DNA of 64,000 bases, taken from assembly GCF_913774285.1 (NCBI RefSeq), contig NZ_CAJYHX010000026.1:62001-126000 (forward strand). Direction: 5' to 3'. This DNA comes from an uncultured Sphingomonas sp. (GTDB lineage: Bacteria; Pseudomonadota; Alphaproteobacteria; Sphingomonadales; Sphingomonadaceae). A program made the translations under genes and the position numbers. This document shows, piece by piece, positions 43,556 through 51,426 of the stretch (positions within the stretch are counted from its first letter, which is position 1; every line of letters begins with the position of its first letter). The notes below the pieces were generated by a model. The model made no database searches and had not been told where the DNA came from. It saw only the letters and a list, made by a program, of their open reading frames with translations.

Positions 43556-43876
43556 ATGGGAATCGGAGCCGTCCTATCCTCGATCCTCGCCATCGTCCTG
43601 GCACTTGCCCTGGTATTGGGCATGGCCTGGGGCGTGATCTGGCTGCTGAAGAAGCTGCAGGATCGTCAGCTGGGCGTCGCCGCAAATGGCGAGGCCGAAG
43701 CGCCGATCCGCTTCCTCCGCTCGATGCCGCTCGGCCAGCGCGAGCGGGTGGTGCTGATCGAGGCGCGCGGCGAGACGATGCTGGTCGGCGTCACCGCCGG
43801 ATCGGTGACGCTGCTCGCCCGCTGGCCCGAGGGGCAGGTCCCGGCCAAGCCGCTGCCTTCGCCGGTGCGCTTCTGA
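43556..43876 (+). CDS. FliO-like membrane protein within an injectisome operon
   Basis: A 106-residue protein. One N-terminal membrane helix (VLSSILAIVLALALVLGMAW) is followed by a basic segment and a small beta domain (RFLRSMPLGQRERVVLIEARGETMLVGVTAGSVTLLA) characteristic of FliO, the flagellar scaffold that helps assemble FliP (SctR). Injectisomes usually lack a FliO homologue. Its position just ahead of sctQ and sctR suggests that it aids assembly of the SctR core here. ATG 43556 lies 24 nt after sctU, and its stop overlaps the sctQ ATG. Confidence 0.8.
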   Translation: MGIGAVLSSILAIVLALALVLGMAWGVIWLLKKLQDRQLGVAANGEAEAPIRFLRSMPLGQRERVVLIEARGETMLVGVTAGSVTLLARWPEGQVPAKPLPSPVRF

Positions 43877-44793
43877 TGGCGACGATGCTCCGCCTCGACG
43901 CGCTCGACCTGCCGCGGGCCGATCCGGCGCGCGATGCGCTGGCCGGTGCCGTCGCGCGGCTGCTCGAGCATGCCGGGTTCGCGGTCGAGATCGTCGCGGC
44001 GCCCCCGCGCGGCAGTTGGTTCCGCTGCGCCGACGGCAGCCAGTTCCGCCCCGGCGGGGCGGTGCTCCATCCCGAAAGGATCGCCGAAGCCGCCGCCGCG
44101 CTGGACGACGCCGAACCGATGCTGCTCGCGCTGGAACAGGTGCTGGGGCTGCAGCTGGAGCCGGAAGACCTCGGCAGCGCGTCGGAAGCGGCCATGCTCC
44201 ACTTCGCGCTGCGCCGAGAGGACCAGGACGCCGCGCTGCTCCTCCTCTGCAGCCATCCGCATGCGGCAAACTGGCTCGCCGAGGCGGATGCGCTCACGCC
44301 GCTGGCCGCGCGCCTGCCGGTCCTCGCGCAATTGCTGGTGCAAGGCCCCCGGCTCGGCATCGCCGAAGCGGGCGATCTCGCCTCCGGCGATCTGGTGCTG
44401 ATCGGCGCCCGCCCCCGCGCCACGCTCGAAGCCCCGCATTTCCGCCAGGCCGGTCAGTTCGACCTCGCAGCCGGCAGTTTCACCCCGCATCCCGATGGAG
44501 CGCCCATGGAATCCAGCGACGCTGCCCCCTCTCCCCGCGATTTCGCCGTGCCCCTCACCCTCCGCCTGCCCGAGCAGCGGGTCAGCGCCGCAGCGCTCGC
44601 CGATCTGCGCCCGGGCGTGGCGCTGCCGCTCGGCCCCGTCGCCGAGGGCATGGCGGTGGAGCTGCTGGTCGCCGGCAGCCCGCTCGCGCGCGGCGAGCTG
44701 GTCCAGCTCGGCGATCGCTTCGCGGTGCTGATCGAGTCGCGCGTCGATCTCGCCGAGGGCGCGGTCCAGCAGCCGGTGGAGGTGGACGCGTGA
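43876..44793 (+). CDS. sctQ: T3SS sorting platform protein SctQ
   Basis: A 305-residue protein. The N-terminal two thirds are weakly conserved. The last about 75 residues form a SpoA/FliN domain (VPLTLRLPEQRVSAAALADLRPGVALPLG, then LVAGSPLARGELVQLGDRFAVLIE). A second SpoA-like stretch may precede it. SctQ makes the cytoplasmic pods that collect chaperone-bound substrates. An internal translation start producing a short SpoA-only form is known in some systems; an ATG at 44506 before the domain would allow it here (inference). Confidence 0.88.
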   Translation: MATMLRLDALDLPRADPARDALAGAVARLLEHAGFAVEIVAAPPRGSWFRCADGSQFRPGGAVLHPERIAEAAAALDDAEPMLLALEQVLGLQLEPEDLGSASEAAMLHFALRREDQDAALLLLCSHPHAANWLAEADALTPLAARLPVLAQLLVQGPRLGIAEAGDLASGDLVLIGARPRATLEAPHFRQAGQFDLAAGSFTPHPDGAPMESSDAAPSPRDFAVPLTLRLPEQRVSAAALADLRPGVALPLGPVAEGMAVELLVAGSPLARGELVQLGDRFAVLIESRVDLAEGAVQQPVEVDA

Positions 44794-45488
44794 ACCTCGC
44801 CCAGTTCACCCCCGGCTCGGCGCTGATCACGGTCGTCCTGATCGCGCTCGCCCCGTTCTTCGCGGTGATGGTGACCAGCTTCACCAAGATCGCCGTGGTG
44901 CTCAGCCTGGTGCGCAATGCGCTGGGGCTGCAGCAGGTACCGCCCAACCTGGTGCTCAACGGGCTGGCGCTGATCCTCAGCGTGTTCGTGATGTACCCGA
45001 CGCTGGAGAAGATGCAGGCCGCCGCCGCCGTCCAGGGCCCGGCCACCCCCACCATGCCCGGCGATCCGCCCGCGCAGGCCGAGAACCCGATCGAGAGCAC
45101 CGGCGACATCTTCGCCACCGCCGACCGCGCCAAGGAGCCGCTGCGCGAATTCCTCGTCAAGCACAGCGACCCGCGCGAACGCGCCTTCTTCCTGCGCACC
45201 CAGCAGCGCATCGGCGAGCCCGGCAAGGTGAGCAGCCTGCGCGACACCGATTTCGTGATCGTCATCCCGGCCTTCGTGGTGAAGGAGCTCAAGCTCGCCT
45301 TCCAGATCGGCTTCCTGATCTTCCTGCCCTTCCTCGTCATCGACATGGTGATCGCCAACATCCTGCTGGCGATGGGCATGATGATGCTGTCCCCGGTCAC
45401 CATCTCGCTGCCGTTCAAGATCCTGCTGTTCGTGCTGGTCGACGGCTGGGTGAAGCTGAGCCACGGGCTGGTGCTCTCCTATGCCTGA
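44790..45488 (+). CDS. sctR: T3SS export gate protein SctR
   Basis: A 232-residue FliP/YscR family protein. N-terminal helices contain FFAVMVTSFTKIAVVLSLVRNALGLQQVPPN. An unusually Pro-rich periplasmic loop of about 30 residues (ATPTMPGDPPAQAENP) precedes LREFLVKHSDPRERAFF, and the C-terminal helices carry VVKELKLAFQIGFLIFLPFLVIDMVIAN. It forms the pentameric core of the gate. GTG 44790 overlaps the sctQ stop. Confidence 0.95.
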   Translation: MNLAQFTPGSALITVVLIALAPFFAVMVTSFTKIAVVLSLVRNALGLQQVPPNLVLNGLALILSVFVMYPTLEKMQAAAAVQGPATPTMPGDPPAQAENPIESTGDIFATADRAKEPLREFLVKHSDPRERAFFLRTQQRIGEPGKVSSLRDTDFVIVIPAFVVKELKLAFQIGFLIFLPFLVIDMVIANILLAMGMMMLSPVTISLPFKILLFVLVDGWVKLSHGLVLSYA

Positions 45489-45500
45489 GGAGGCGCGCGC

Positions 45501-45767
45501 ATGAGCGACGATCTTGTCGCCGTCACCACGCAGGGGCTGTGGCTGGTGCTGCTGCTCTCGGCGCCGCCGATCATCGCGGCGTCGGTGGTGGGGCTGCTCG
45601 TCGCGATCGTGCAGGCGGCGACCCAGCTCCAGGAACAGACGCTGCAATACACGCTGAAGTTCTTCGCGATCGTGATCAGCATCTTCGTCACCGCGAGCCT
45701 GATGGCGGGCACGCTGTACAGCTATGCCGACTCGATCTTCTCCGGCCTCGCGGCGGTGGGGCGATGA
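45501..45767 (+). CDS. sctS: T3SS export gate protein SctS
   Basis: An 88-residue protein with two membrane helices: VTTQGLWLVLLLSAPPIIAASVVGLLVAIVQA, then the conserved TQLQEQTLQYTLKFFAIVI and the second helix. This is the standard length and pattern of FliQ/SctS. It lies 12 nt after sctR, and its stop overlaps the sctT start (ATGA). Confidence 0.95.
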   Translation: MSDDLVAVTTQGLWLVLLLSAPPIIAASVVGLLVAIVQAATQLQEQTLQYTLKFFAIVISIFVTASLMAGTLYSYADSIFSGLAAVGR

Positions 45768-46591
45768 TCGAGGCGGTGCCCCCCGGCGTCGGCGTGCCGC
45801 TGTTCGCGGCGATGCCCTGGCTCGACCAGCTGCTGGTCGTCGCGGTTGCCTCGGCGCGCTTCGCCTTCGCCTTCGTGTTCGTGCCGGTCTTCTCGCGCGA
45901 GGTGATGCCGGGAACGGTGCGCAACAGCATCATCGTCACCTTCGGGCTCGTCGCGCTGCAGATGCAGCCGGACTTCCACCCGAACGATCTCTCCGCGATG
46001 GGCTGGCTCAAGATGCTGCTCAAGGAAGCCGCCGCGGGCGGCGCGATCGGCTTCTTCTTCGGCACCGTGCTCTGGGCGCTGGGCGCCGCGGGCGAGATCA
46101 TCGACACCAAGGTGGGCGCGACGATCGGCCAGCTGGTCGATCCGCTGAGCGGCAACACCAGCTCGCTCACCGGCATCCTGCTCAGCCGCTTCGCCGAAGT
46201 GGTGTTCGTCACCGCCGGCGGCCTCACCCTGCTCGTCGGCACGGTGATGGGCAGCTACCTGATCTGGCCGCTCGGCCCCGGCGGGCTGCAGCTCGATGCG
46301 CGCGCGCTGATGTTCTTCGAGGGCGAGTTCGGGCGGCTGTTCGCCCTCGCCTTCCTGTTCGCGGCGCCGGTGCTGACCGTGCTCTACGTGATCGACCTGG
46401 CGATGGGCTTCCTCAACCGCTTTGCCCAGTCGTTCAACGTCTTCTCGATGGCGATGCCGATCAAGGCCGCCGCCGCCACCTTCGTCGTCATCCTCACCTT
46501 GCCCCTGCTCGCCCAGGCGATTCTCGCCGATCTCGGCACGCGCGAGGAGATTGCGGGCGGCGTCCTCCAGCGAACGGCCAAGCCCCAATGA
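45764..46591 (+). CDS. sctT: T3SS export gate protein SctT
   Basis: A 275-residue FliR/YscT family membrane protein with six helices. Typical segments are ASARFAFAFVFVPVFSREVMPGTVRNSII, GFFFGTVLWALGAAGEIIDTKVGAT, and the late VLYVIDLAMGFLNRFAQSFNVFSMAMPIK. It closes the SctRST gate and contacts SctU. ATG 45764 overlaps the sctS stop, and its end overlaps the LuxR-type gene by 4 nt. Confidence 0.95.
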   Translation: MIEAVPPGVGVPLFAAMPWLDQLLVVAVASARFAFAFVFVPVFSREVMPGTVRNSIIVTFGLVALQMQPDFHPNDLSAMGWLKMLLKEAAAGGAIGFFFGTVLWALGAAGEIIDTKVGATIGQLVDPLSGNTSSLTGILLSRFAEVVFVTAGGLTLLVGTVMGSYLIWPLGPGGLQLDARALMFFEGEFGRLFALAFLFAAPVLTVLYVIDLAMGFLNRFAQSFNVFSMAMPIKAAAATFVVILTLPLLAQAILADLGTREEIAGGVLQRTAKPQ

Positions 46592-46968
46592 CCAGCGCAA
46601 CCGCCCTCCGCGCGCCCGCGCCGCCGCCAAGCGATGCAGAGCAGCTCGCCCAGCTGATCGCCGAGCTGCGTGCCGCCGAGCAGCGTCGCGGCGCCGCCGC
46701 CCGCGAGATCCGAATCGGCGAATTCACCGTCCCCGGCTGGCGGGTTCCGCTGCTCCATCTGGCCGGGCTGCAGACGCTGACCCGCAACGAGGCCGCGGTG
46801 CTCCGCTTCCTCGGCTGGGGCCGTGCGAACGGCGATATCGGCACCCTGCTCAACATGACCGAAAACACGGTGCGCACGCACATGAACAACGCGATCCGCA
46901 AGCTCGATCTCGACGGCGTTCGCGAACTCAACAGCCTGGCAGGACTGCTCTTCCTGCCGCTCGAATGA
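46588..46968 (+). CDS. LuxR-type transcriptional regulator of the T3SS locus
   Basis: A 126-residue protein. The last about 60 residues form a LuxR/GerE helix-turn-helix (LTRNEAAVLRFLGWGRANGDI, then LLNMTENTVRTHMNNAIRKLDLDGV). The first about 65 residues are helical and match neither receiver nor autoinducer domains. It is cotranscribed with the export gate genes (4-nt overlap). Two inverted copies of a 17-bp dyad begin 9 nt after its stop, and other copies precede three candidate substrate genes, so it is the likely local regulator that recognises this dyad (inference). Confidence 0.88.
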   Translation: MTSATALRAPAPPPSDAEQLAQLIAELRAAEQRRGAAAREIRIGEFTVPGWRVPLLHLAGLQTLTRNEAAVLRFLGWGRANGDIGTLLNMTENTVRTHMNNAIRKLDLDGVRELNSLAGLLFLPLE

Positions 46969-46976
46969 CCGCGCCC

Positions 46977-47015
46977 CTCCACGATTCGTTGAGCCCGACT
47001 AAACGAATCGTGGAG
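46977..47015. promoter_or_regulatory. T3SS-linked dyad, paired inverted copies B1/B2
   Basis: CTAAACGAATCGTGGAG at 46999-47015 (forward) and CTCAACGAATCGTGGAG on the reverse strand at 46977-46993 form a 39-nt inverted repeat with exact 14-nt arms. It lies between the LuxR gene and the filament-like gene, 105 nt before ATG 47121. As RNA it could also form a hairpin ending the upstream operon, but no U-run follows. Confidence 0.65.
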
Positions 47016-47120
47016 CGCGCGGGGCGCCGATCCGGGGCAGTTTGCCCTTGTACCGGCGACACGGTGTCGTCGGCTTGGCTCCCGAGGGGAGCGCGATATC
47101 TGGATGGAAAGGAACGATCC

Positions 47121-47756
47121 ATGGGTCTCCTGAGCGGTCTTACGCGGTCGCTGGTCAATCCGATCAGCCTGGCTTCCCTCGCGATGGGCCCGGCGGGCTG
47201 GGCATCGCTCGCGGTGCGCACGCTGGGCACGGCGATCGCCAAGGAAGTGCTGCAGCAGCTCGGCCAGCAGCTCGGCCTGCCGCAGAGCGCGATCAACCTG
47301 GTGCAGGACGGCTTCTCGATGGCCACCGGCTCGATGGGCGGCCCGGCCACGATCGCGGAAGCGGTGGCGAGCCTCGCCCAGAATTTCGACCTGTCGCCGT
47401 CGCAGCAGGGCGAACTGCAGCGCGCCGCTGAGTCGGACTCGCGCGACCTCTACACCCAGCTTAGCGAAGCGATGAAGGACGGCGAAACGCAGGCTAAGGC
47501 CCACTCCTCACGCAGCGGCAAGGGCCGCAGCTGGCTTCAGGCGATCGCCGATTCGCTGGCAGCCACGATGGACCAGAAGATCTCCGACATGGACAGCCTG
47601 TCGCAGTCGCTGGACAAGCAGGGCAAGAACCGTTCGACGAAGACCAGCACCGACCTTACCGTTGCAGGCCAGGAGTTCGGATATCTGATGAGCACGACCA
47701 GCACCGTCATCAAGACGATCGGCGAAGGCCTCAGCTCGATGGCCCGCAAGCAGTAA
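47121..47756 (+). CDS. Filament/needle-like helical T3SS candidate (EspA-like architecture)
   Basis: A 211-residue protein without a Sec signal. An N-terminal hydrophobic helix region (VNPISLASLAMGPAGWASLAV) is followed by amphipathic helices, then a polar middle with Asp/Ser/Lys and a C-terminal helix GYLMSTTSTVIKTIGEGLSSMARKQ-like that closely parallels the end of the needle candidate (KALETMARKN). EspA-type filament proteins and needle subunits both polymerise through such a C-terminal helix. Direct family membership is not certain. A GGAAAGGAACG ribosome site and the LuxR-linked dyad lie upstream, and a strong terminator follows. Confidence 0.65.
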   Translation: MGLLSGLTRSLVNPISLASLAMGPAGWASLAVRTLGTAIAKEVLQQLGQQLGLPQSAINLVQDGFSMATGSMGGPATIAEAVASLAQNFDLSPSQQGELQRAAESDSRDLYTQLSEAMKDGETQAKAHSSRSGKGRSWLQAIADSLAATMDQKISDMDSLSQSLDKQGKNRSTKTSTDLTVAGQEFGYLMSTTSTVIKTIGEGLSSMARKQ

Positions 47757-47776
47757 TACGATTCTGCGAGTTTCGC

Positions 47777-47805
47777 GGGGGAGCGGCACGCCGCTCCCCC
47801 CTTTT
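47777..47805 (+). terminator. Terminator after the filament-like gene
   Basis: A perfect inverted repeat GGGGGAGCGGC-AC-GCCGCTCCCCC is followed by CTTTT. It stands 21 nt after the stop and only 25 nt before the first gene of the tandem array, leaving little room for a separate promoter. Confidence 0.8.
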
Positions 47806-47829
47806 CGCGTTTTTGGAAAGGAGCGCAGT

Positions 47830-48714
47830 ATGAAAAAGATCTTGGGAGCTCTCGCACTGGTAGTCGCCAGCGCCTGGAGCAGCAATGCCACGGCCCAGAT
47901 GTGGGACAGCACCCAATTGTCGCTCATGCTGCCCTCCATGTATCACACGGATCCGTTGAGCATAACGCTGGAGGATCGGGAGCGGCGCGGGGAAACGCGT
48001 GCGCGCCGTGTCGCGCCGAACGCGCCGAACTTGCGCGCGCCGCGCACCCTGCAGCCAGCGGAGCTCGCGACGTTACGATACACGCCCTCCAAAGCGCGAC
48101 GCACCGCAAACTTGGCGACCTTTGTACAGAAAACTCGCGCTGGCGACCCCCGTGGCGCAGCCGATCTCCAGAAGCTATTCGCCGAGGGCGATTTCATCGA
48201 GAAAATCGGCGCGCTCGTTGCCCCGCAAGGCCTGCACATCGACAATGTCGCCGATGCTTATGCGCTCTGGTGGATCACCGCCTGGCAGGCTGCGCACGGC
48301 AACAACGATACACCCAGTCGCGCGGTGCTGAGCGCCGTCCGGCAGCAGGCGGCAAGCGCCGTCGCAGCCACCGGGGAGATCGCACATGCCTCGGACGCCC
48401 AGAAGCAGGAACTGGCCGAAGCGCTGTGGGTGCAGAGCGCGCTGATCGACGGCGCGGTCGAACAGGCCAAACGCGATCCGTCCCGCCTTCGCGCGGTTGG
48501 CGATGCGGTGCGCAAGGGCGCCAAGGGCTTGGGCCTCAATCTGGATGCGATCGACCTGACTTCCCAAGGCTTCGTACCCGTTGGCGTCGGTCAGAACGAC
48601 GCCCCCTCTACAACGCCCAAGCCAGGCAGCACCGCTCCATATGGCGCCCTAGCGCTGGCCGCCGGCGGCATGGGCGTCGGCGGGTTCCTGATGCTGCGCC
48701 AGCGTCGGGGTTGA
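47830..48714 (+). CDS. Tandem exported protein family, copy 1
   Basis: A 294-residue protein. A signal peptide ends in SSNATAQ (about residue 23). A variable region (about 24-85) precedes the conserved core: SKARRTANLATFVQKTR, RGAADLQKLFAEGDFIEKIG, IDNVADAYALWWITAWQAAHG, SDAQKQELAEALWVQSALID and GAKGLGLNLDAIDLTSQGFVPVG. A Pro/Thr spacer leads to a C-terminal glycine-rich hydrophobic segment (LALAAGGMGVGGFLML) and RQRRG. The core recalls the DUF6683 family, but I cannot verify that. Function is unknown; export and membrane anchoring are inferred from the two termini. Confidence 0.85.
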   Translation: MKKILGALALVVASAWSSNATAQMWDSTQLSLMLPSMYHTDPLSITLEDRERRGETRARRVAPNAPNLRAPRTLQPAELATLRYTPSKARRTANLATFVQKTRAGDPRGAADLQKLFAEGDFIEKIGALVAPQGLHIDNVADAYALWWITAWQAAHGNNDTPSRAVLSAVRQQAASAVAATGEIAHASDAQKQELAEALWVQSALIDGAVEQAKRDPSRLRAVGDAVRKGAKGLGLNLDAIDLTSQGFVPVGVGQNDAPSTTPKPGSTAPYGALALAAGGMGVGGFLMLRQRRG

Positions 48715-48735
48715 GTGGATCAGGAGGCTAGCGCC

Positions 48736-49623
48736 GTGAAATCAGTCCGAACAATCCTCGCCTTGGGTCTGACGGTCTCATGGGCGAGTTGTGCGAAGGC
48801 GCAGATCGTCGACGGATGGAGCTGGAGCATTCTCGTCCCGTCCGTCGGCCGTACCGATCCTCTGGGCATGTTCCTGAATGATCGCCGAAGGGAAGACGAA
48901 GCGCGTCAACGCCGAGCGCTTCCGCGCACGCCCGAGCTACCAGAAACCCGCAACGCGCCTCCTGGCGACGCATCTTCGCTGCGTTACCTCCCGACAAAGG
49001 CACGCCGCAGCGCCAACCTTGCTGCGTTCGTCCAAAAAACGCGCGCAACGGATCCTCGTGGCGCAGCCGATCTTCAGAAGCTGTTCGCCGAGGGCGACTT
49101 CATCGAGAAGATCGGCGCGCTCGTCGCACCGCAGGGCCTGCACATCGACAACGTCGCCGACGCCTATGCGCTATGGTGGATCACCGCCTGGCAGGCTGCA
49201 CACGGCAACAACGATACGCCCAGCCGCGCCGTCCTCGGCGCCGTCCGCCAGCAGGCGGCAAACGCGGTCACGGCCACGGACGAGATCGCGCGCGCCTCGG
49301 ACGCGCAGAAGCAGGAACTGGCCGAAGCGCTGTGGGTGCAAAGCGCGCTGATCGACGGCGCGGTCGAACAGGCCAAGCGTGATCCGTCCCGCCTTCGCGC
49401 GGTCGGCGATGTGGTGCGCAAGGGCGCCAAGGGCATGGGCCTCAATCTCGATGCGCTCGACCTGACCTCGCAGGGCTTCGTGCCAGCCAGCGTCGGCCGA
49501 AACGACACGCTCCACCAGACACCCGGCAACGGCGGCACGTCCCCCGCCTTTGGAGTAGTCGCACTCGCGGCGGGCGGGATGGGCGTCGGCGGCTTGCTCC
49601 TGCTCCGTCAACGCCGCGGCTGA
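48736..49623 (+). CDS. Tandem exported protein family, copy 2
   Basis: A 295-residue paralogue, 21 nt after copy 1. GTG 48736 follows an AGGAGG site and begins a signal peptide (ILALGLTVSWASCAKAQ). An in-frame GTG at 48715 is less well placed. From FVQKTRATDPRGAADLQ to DLTSQGFVPASVG it is almost identical to copy 1, while the N-terminal 90 residues differ. The C-terminal anchor is the same type (AAGGMGVGGLLLLRQRRG). Confidence 0.85.
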   Translation: MKSVRTILALGLTVSWASCAKAQIVDGWSWSILVPSVGRTDPLGMFLNDRRREDEARQRRALPRTPELPETRNAPPGDASSLRYLPTKARRSANLAAFVQKTRATDPRGAADLQKLFAEGDFIEKIGALVAPQGLHIDNVADAYALWWITAWQAAHGNNDTPSRAVLGAVRQQAANAVTATDEIARASDAQKQELAEALWVQSALIDGAVEQAKRDPSRLRAVGDVVRKGAKGMGLNLDALDLTSQGFVPASVGRNDTLHQTPGNGGTSPAFGVVALAAGGMGVGGLLLLRQRRG

Positions 49624-49641
49624 ACCTCGAAGGAAGCTCGC

Positions 49642-50475
49642 ATGCACCCAGTTCGATTAGCGATCGCCCTCTGCCTCGTGATGATCGCGGTACCGAGCGT
49701 CGCGCAGGTCCAGATGGTCAGCCCGATGCTGTACGAAGGGCCGCGGATCGCGCTCCAGAGCCATGCCAATCGCTTCTCCTCCGATGCACGCGACGCGCAG
49801 CCCCGAACGCGCGCCGCAATCCCGCAAGCCGCTATGCATTTTACTCCCTCCGCCGCGCGCCGAGCCGCCAATCTCGCGCGCTTCGTCAGCAAGACCCGCG
49901 CGGTTGATCCGCGTGGCGCCGATGACCTGCAGAAACTGTTCTCGCAGGGTGATTTCATCGAGAAGATCGGCAAGCTCGTCGCCCCTTACGGGCTTCGAAT
50001 CGACAACCTCGCGGACGCCTATGCGATGTGGTGGGTCACCGCTTGGGAAGCGTCGCGTGGAAGCAACGATACACCCAGCCCCGCCACGCTTGAGGCAGTA
50101 CGTCGGCAAGCCGCCGACGCGGTGAGCACCACGAATGAAATCGCAGTCGCATCAGACGCCCAGAAGCAGGAACTTGCCGAAGCACTTTGGATTCAGAGCG
50201 CTCTGCTCGACGGCGCGGTCGAACAGGCTCGGCGCGATCCGTCCCGCCTGCGGGCGATCGGCTATGCGGCACGCCAGGGTGCCAAGGGCATGGGCCTCAA
50301 TCTGGATGCGATCGACCTGACTTCCCAGGGCTTCGTGCCTGTAGGCGTCGGCCAGAACGACGCACCTGCCACGACGCCCAAGCCGGGAAGTGCCGCTCCC
50401 TATGGCGCCTTGGCACTTGCCGCCGGCGGCATGGGCGTCGGCGGGTTCCTGATGCTGCGCCAGCGCCGCAGCTGA
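49642..50475 (+). CDS. Tandem exported protein family, copy 3
   Basis: A 277-residue paralogue. The signal peptide ends in AVPSVAQ, and the mature N-terminus (MVSPMLYEGPRIALQSHANR) is shared only with the degenerate copy 6. The core is the most diverged of the intact copies (ARFVSKTRAVDPRGADDLQK, AYAMWWVTAWEASRGSND), but the last about 70 residues equal those of copies 1 and 4. This patchwork points to recombination between copies. Confidence 0.85.
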   Translation: MHPVRLAIALCLVMIAVPSVAQVQMVSPMLYEGPRIALQSHANRFSSDARDAQPRTRAAIPQAAMHFTPSAARRAANLARFVSKTRAVDPRGADDLQKLFSQGDFIEKIGKLVAPYGLRIDNLADAYAMWWVTAWEASRGSNDTPSPATLEAVRRQAADAVSTTNEIAVASDAQKQELAEALWIQSALLDGAVEQARRDPSRLRAIGYAARQGAKGMGLNLDAIDLTSQGFVPVGVGQNDAPATTPKPGSAAPYGALALAAGGMGVGGFLMLRQRRS

Positions 50476-50501
50476 TGGGCGTCGCGAAACGGGAGCAAAG
50501 C

Positions 50502-51374
50502 ATGAAGACGTTCTTGGGACCTTTCACACTGATGGTCGCAGGCGGCTGGAGCACCAACGCCACGGCGCAGCAAATAGGATGGGTTCCGATCCTAGCCACC
50601 GCTACGCACACCGACCCTCTGCACATCGTGCTGGACCAGCAGATGCGTGCTCAGAAGGAACAGGGGCGCACGGGACGAGCATTGCCGCAGCGCAACGTGC
50701 AACACGATTTGCCACCGCCTGACGTCACGACACTCCGGTACGCGCCGTCAAAGGCAAGGCGTGCGGCCAATCTTGCAGCCTTTGTCCAGAAGACCCGCGC
50801 CGTTGACCCTGGAGGCGCTGCGGACCTGCAAAAGGTGTTTGCCGAGGGTGACTTCATCGAGCGGATCGGCGCGCTTATCGCGCCGGCAGGCCTGCATATC
50901 GATAACGTCGCGGATGCCTACGCGCTGTGGTGGATTACCGCATGGCAGGCCGCGCACGGCCGCTATGACGAAACCACGCCCGCACTTGCGGCCGCTGTCC
51001 GCGGGCAAGCTGTGCGGGCGATCAGCGCGACCGGGGAGATGGCGCGGGCCTCGGATGCACAGAAGCAGGAACTCGCCGAGGCGCTTTGGGTCCAGACCGC
51101 GTTGGTCGAAGTTGCCGTGGAGCAGGCCAAGGGCGATCCGTCGCGCCTGCGCCAGATCGGTGACGCGGTGCGGCAGGGCGCCAAGGGCATGGGCCTTGAT
51201 CTCGGTACCATCGATCTGACCTCGAAGGGCTTCGTGCCCGTTGGCGTCGGCCAGAACGACGCACCTGCCACGACGCCTAAACCGGGAAGTGCCGCCCCCT
51301 ATGGCGCCTTGGCGCTCGCCGCCGGCGGCATGGGCGTCGGCGGGTTCCTGCTGCTCCGCCAGCGCCGCAGCTGA
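50502..51374 (+). CDS. Tandem exported protein family, copy 4
   Basis: A 290-residue paralogue with a signal peptide (LMVAGGWSTNATAQ) resembling that of copy 1. The core is conserved (FVQKTRAVDPGGAADLQKVF, ERIGALIAPAGLHIDNVADA). The C-terminal coding sequence, including the anchor, is nearly identical at DNA level to that of copy 3. ATG 50502 has a GGGAGC site 6-11 nt upstream. The next copy follows after 26 nt. Confidence 0.85.
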   Translation: MKTFLGPFTLMVAGGWSTNATAQQIGWVPILATATHTDPLHIVLDQQMRAQKEQGRTGRALPQRNVQHDLPPPDVTTLRYAPSKARRAANLAAFVQKTRAVDPGGAADLQKVFAEGDFIERIGALIAPAGLHIDNVADAYALWWITAWQAAHGRYDETTPALAAAVRGQAVRAISATGEMARASDAQKQELAEALWVQTALVEVAVEQAKGDPSRLRQIGDAVRQGAKGMGLDLGTIDLTSKGFVPVGVGQNDAPATTPKPGSAAPYGALALAAGGMGVGGFLLLRQRRS

Positions 51375-51426
51375 TGGCCCACACCGATAAGGACGGGATT
51401 GTGAAACACCTCTGACCATCATCACC

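Noticed and set aside
26727..47756. Flagellar export cluster as explanation of the secretion genes
   Set aside because: A secretin, SctJ lipoprotein, SctD ring protein, rod and transglycosylase are present, and no flagellin, hook, basal-body rod or motor genes are seen. Only the FliO-like gene is flagellar in flavour.
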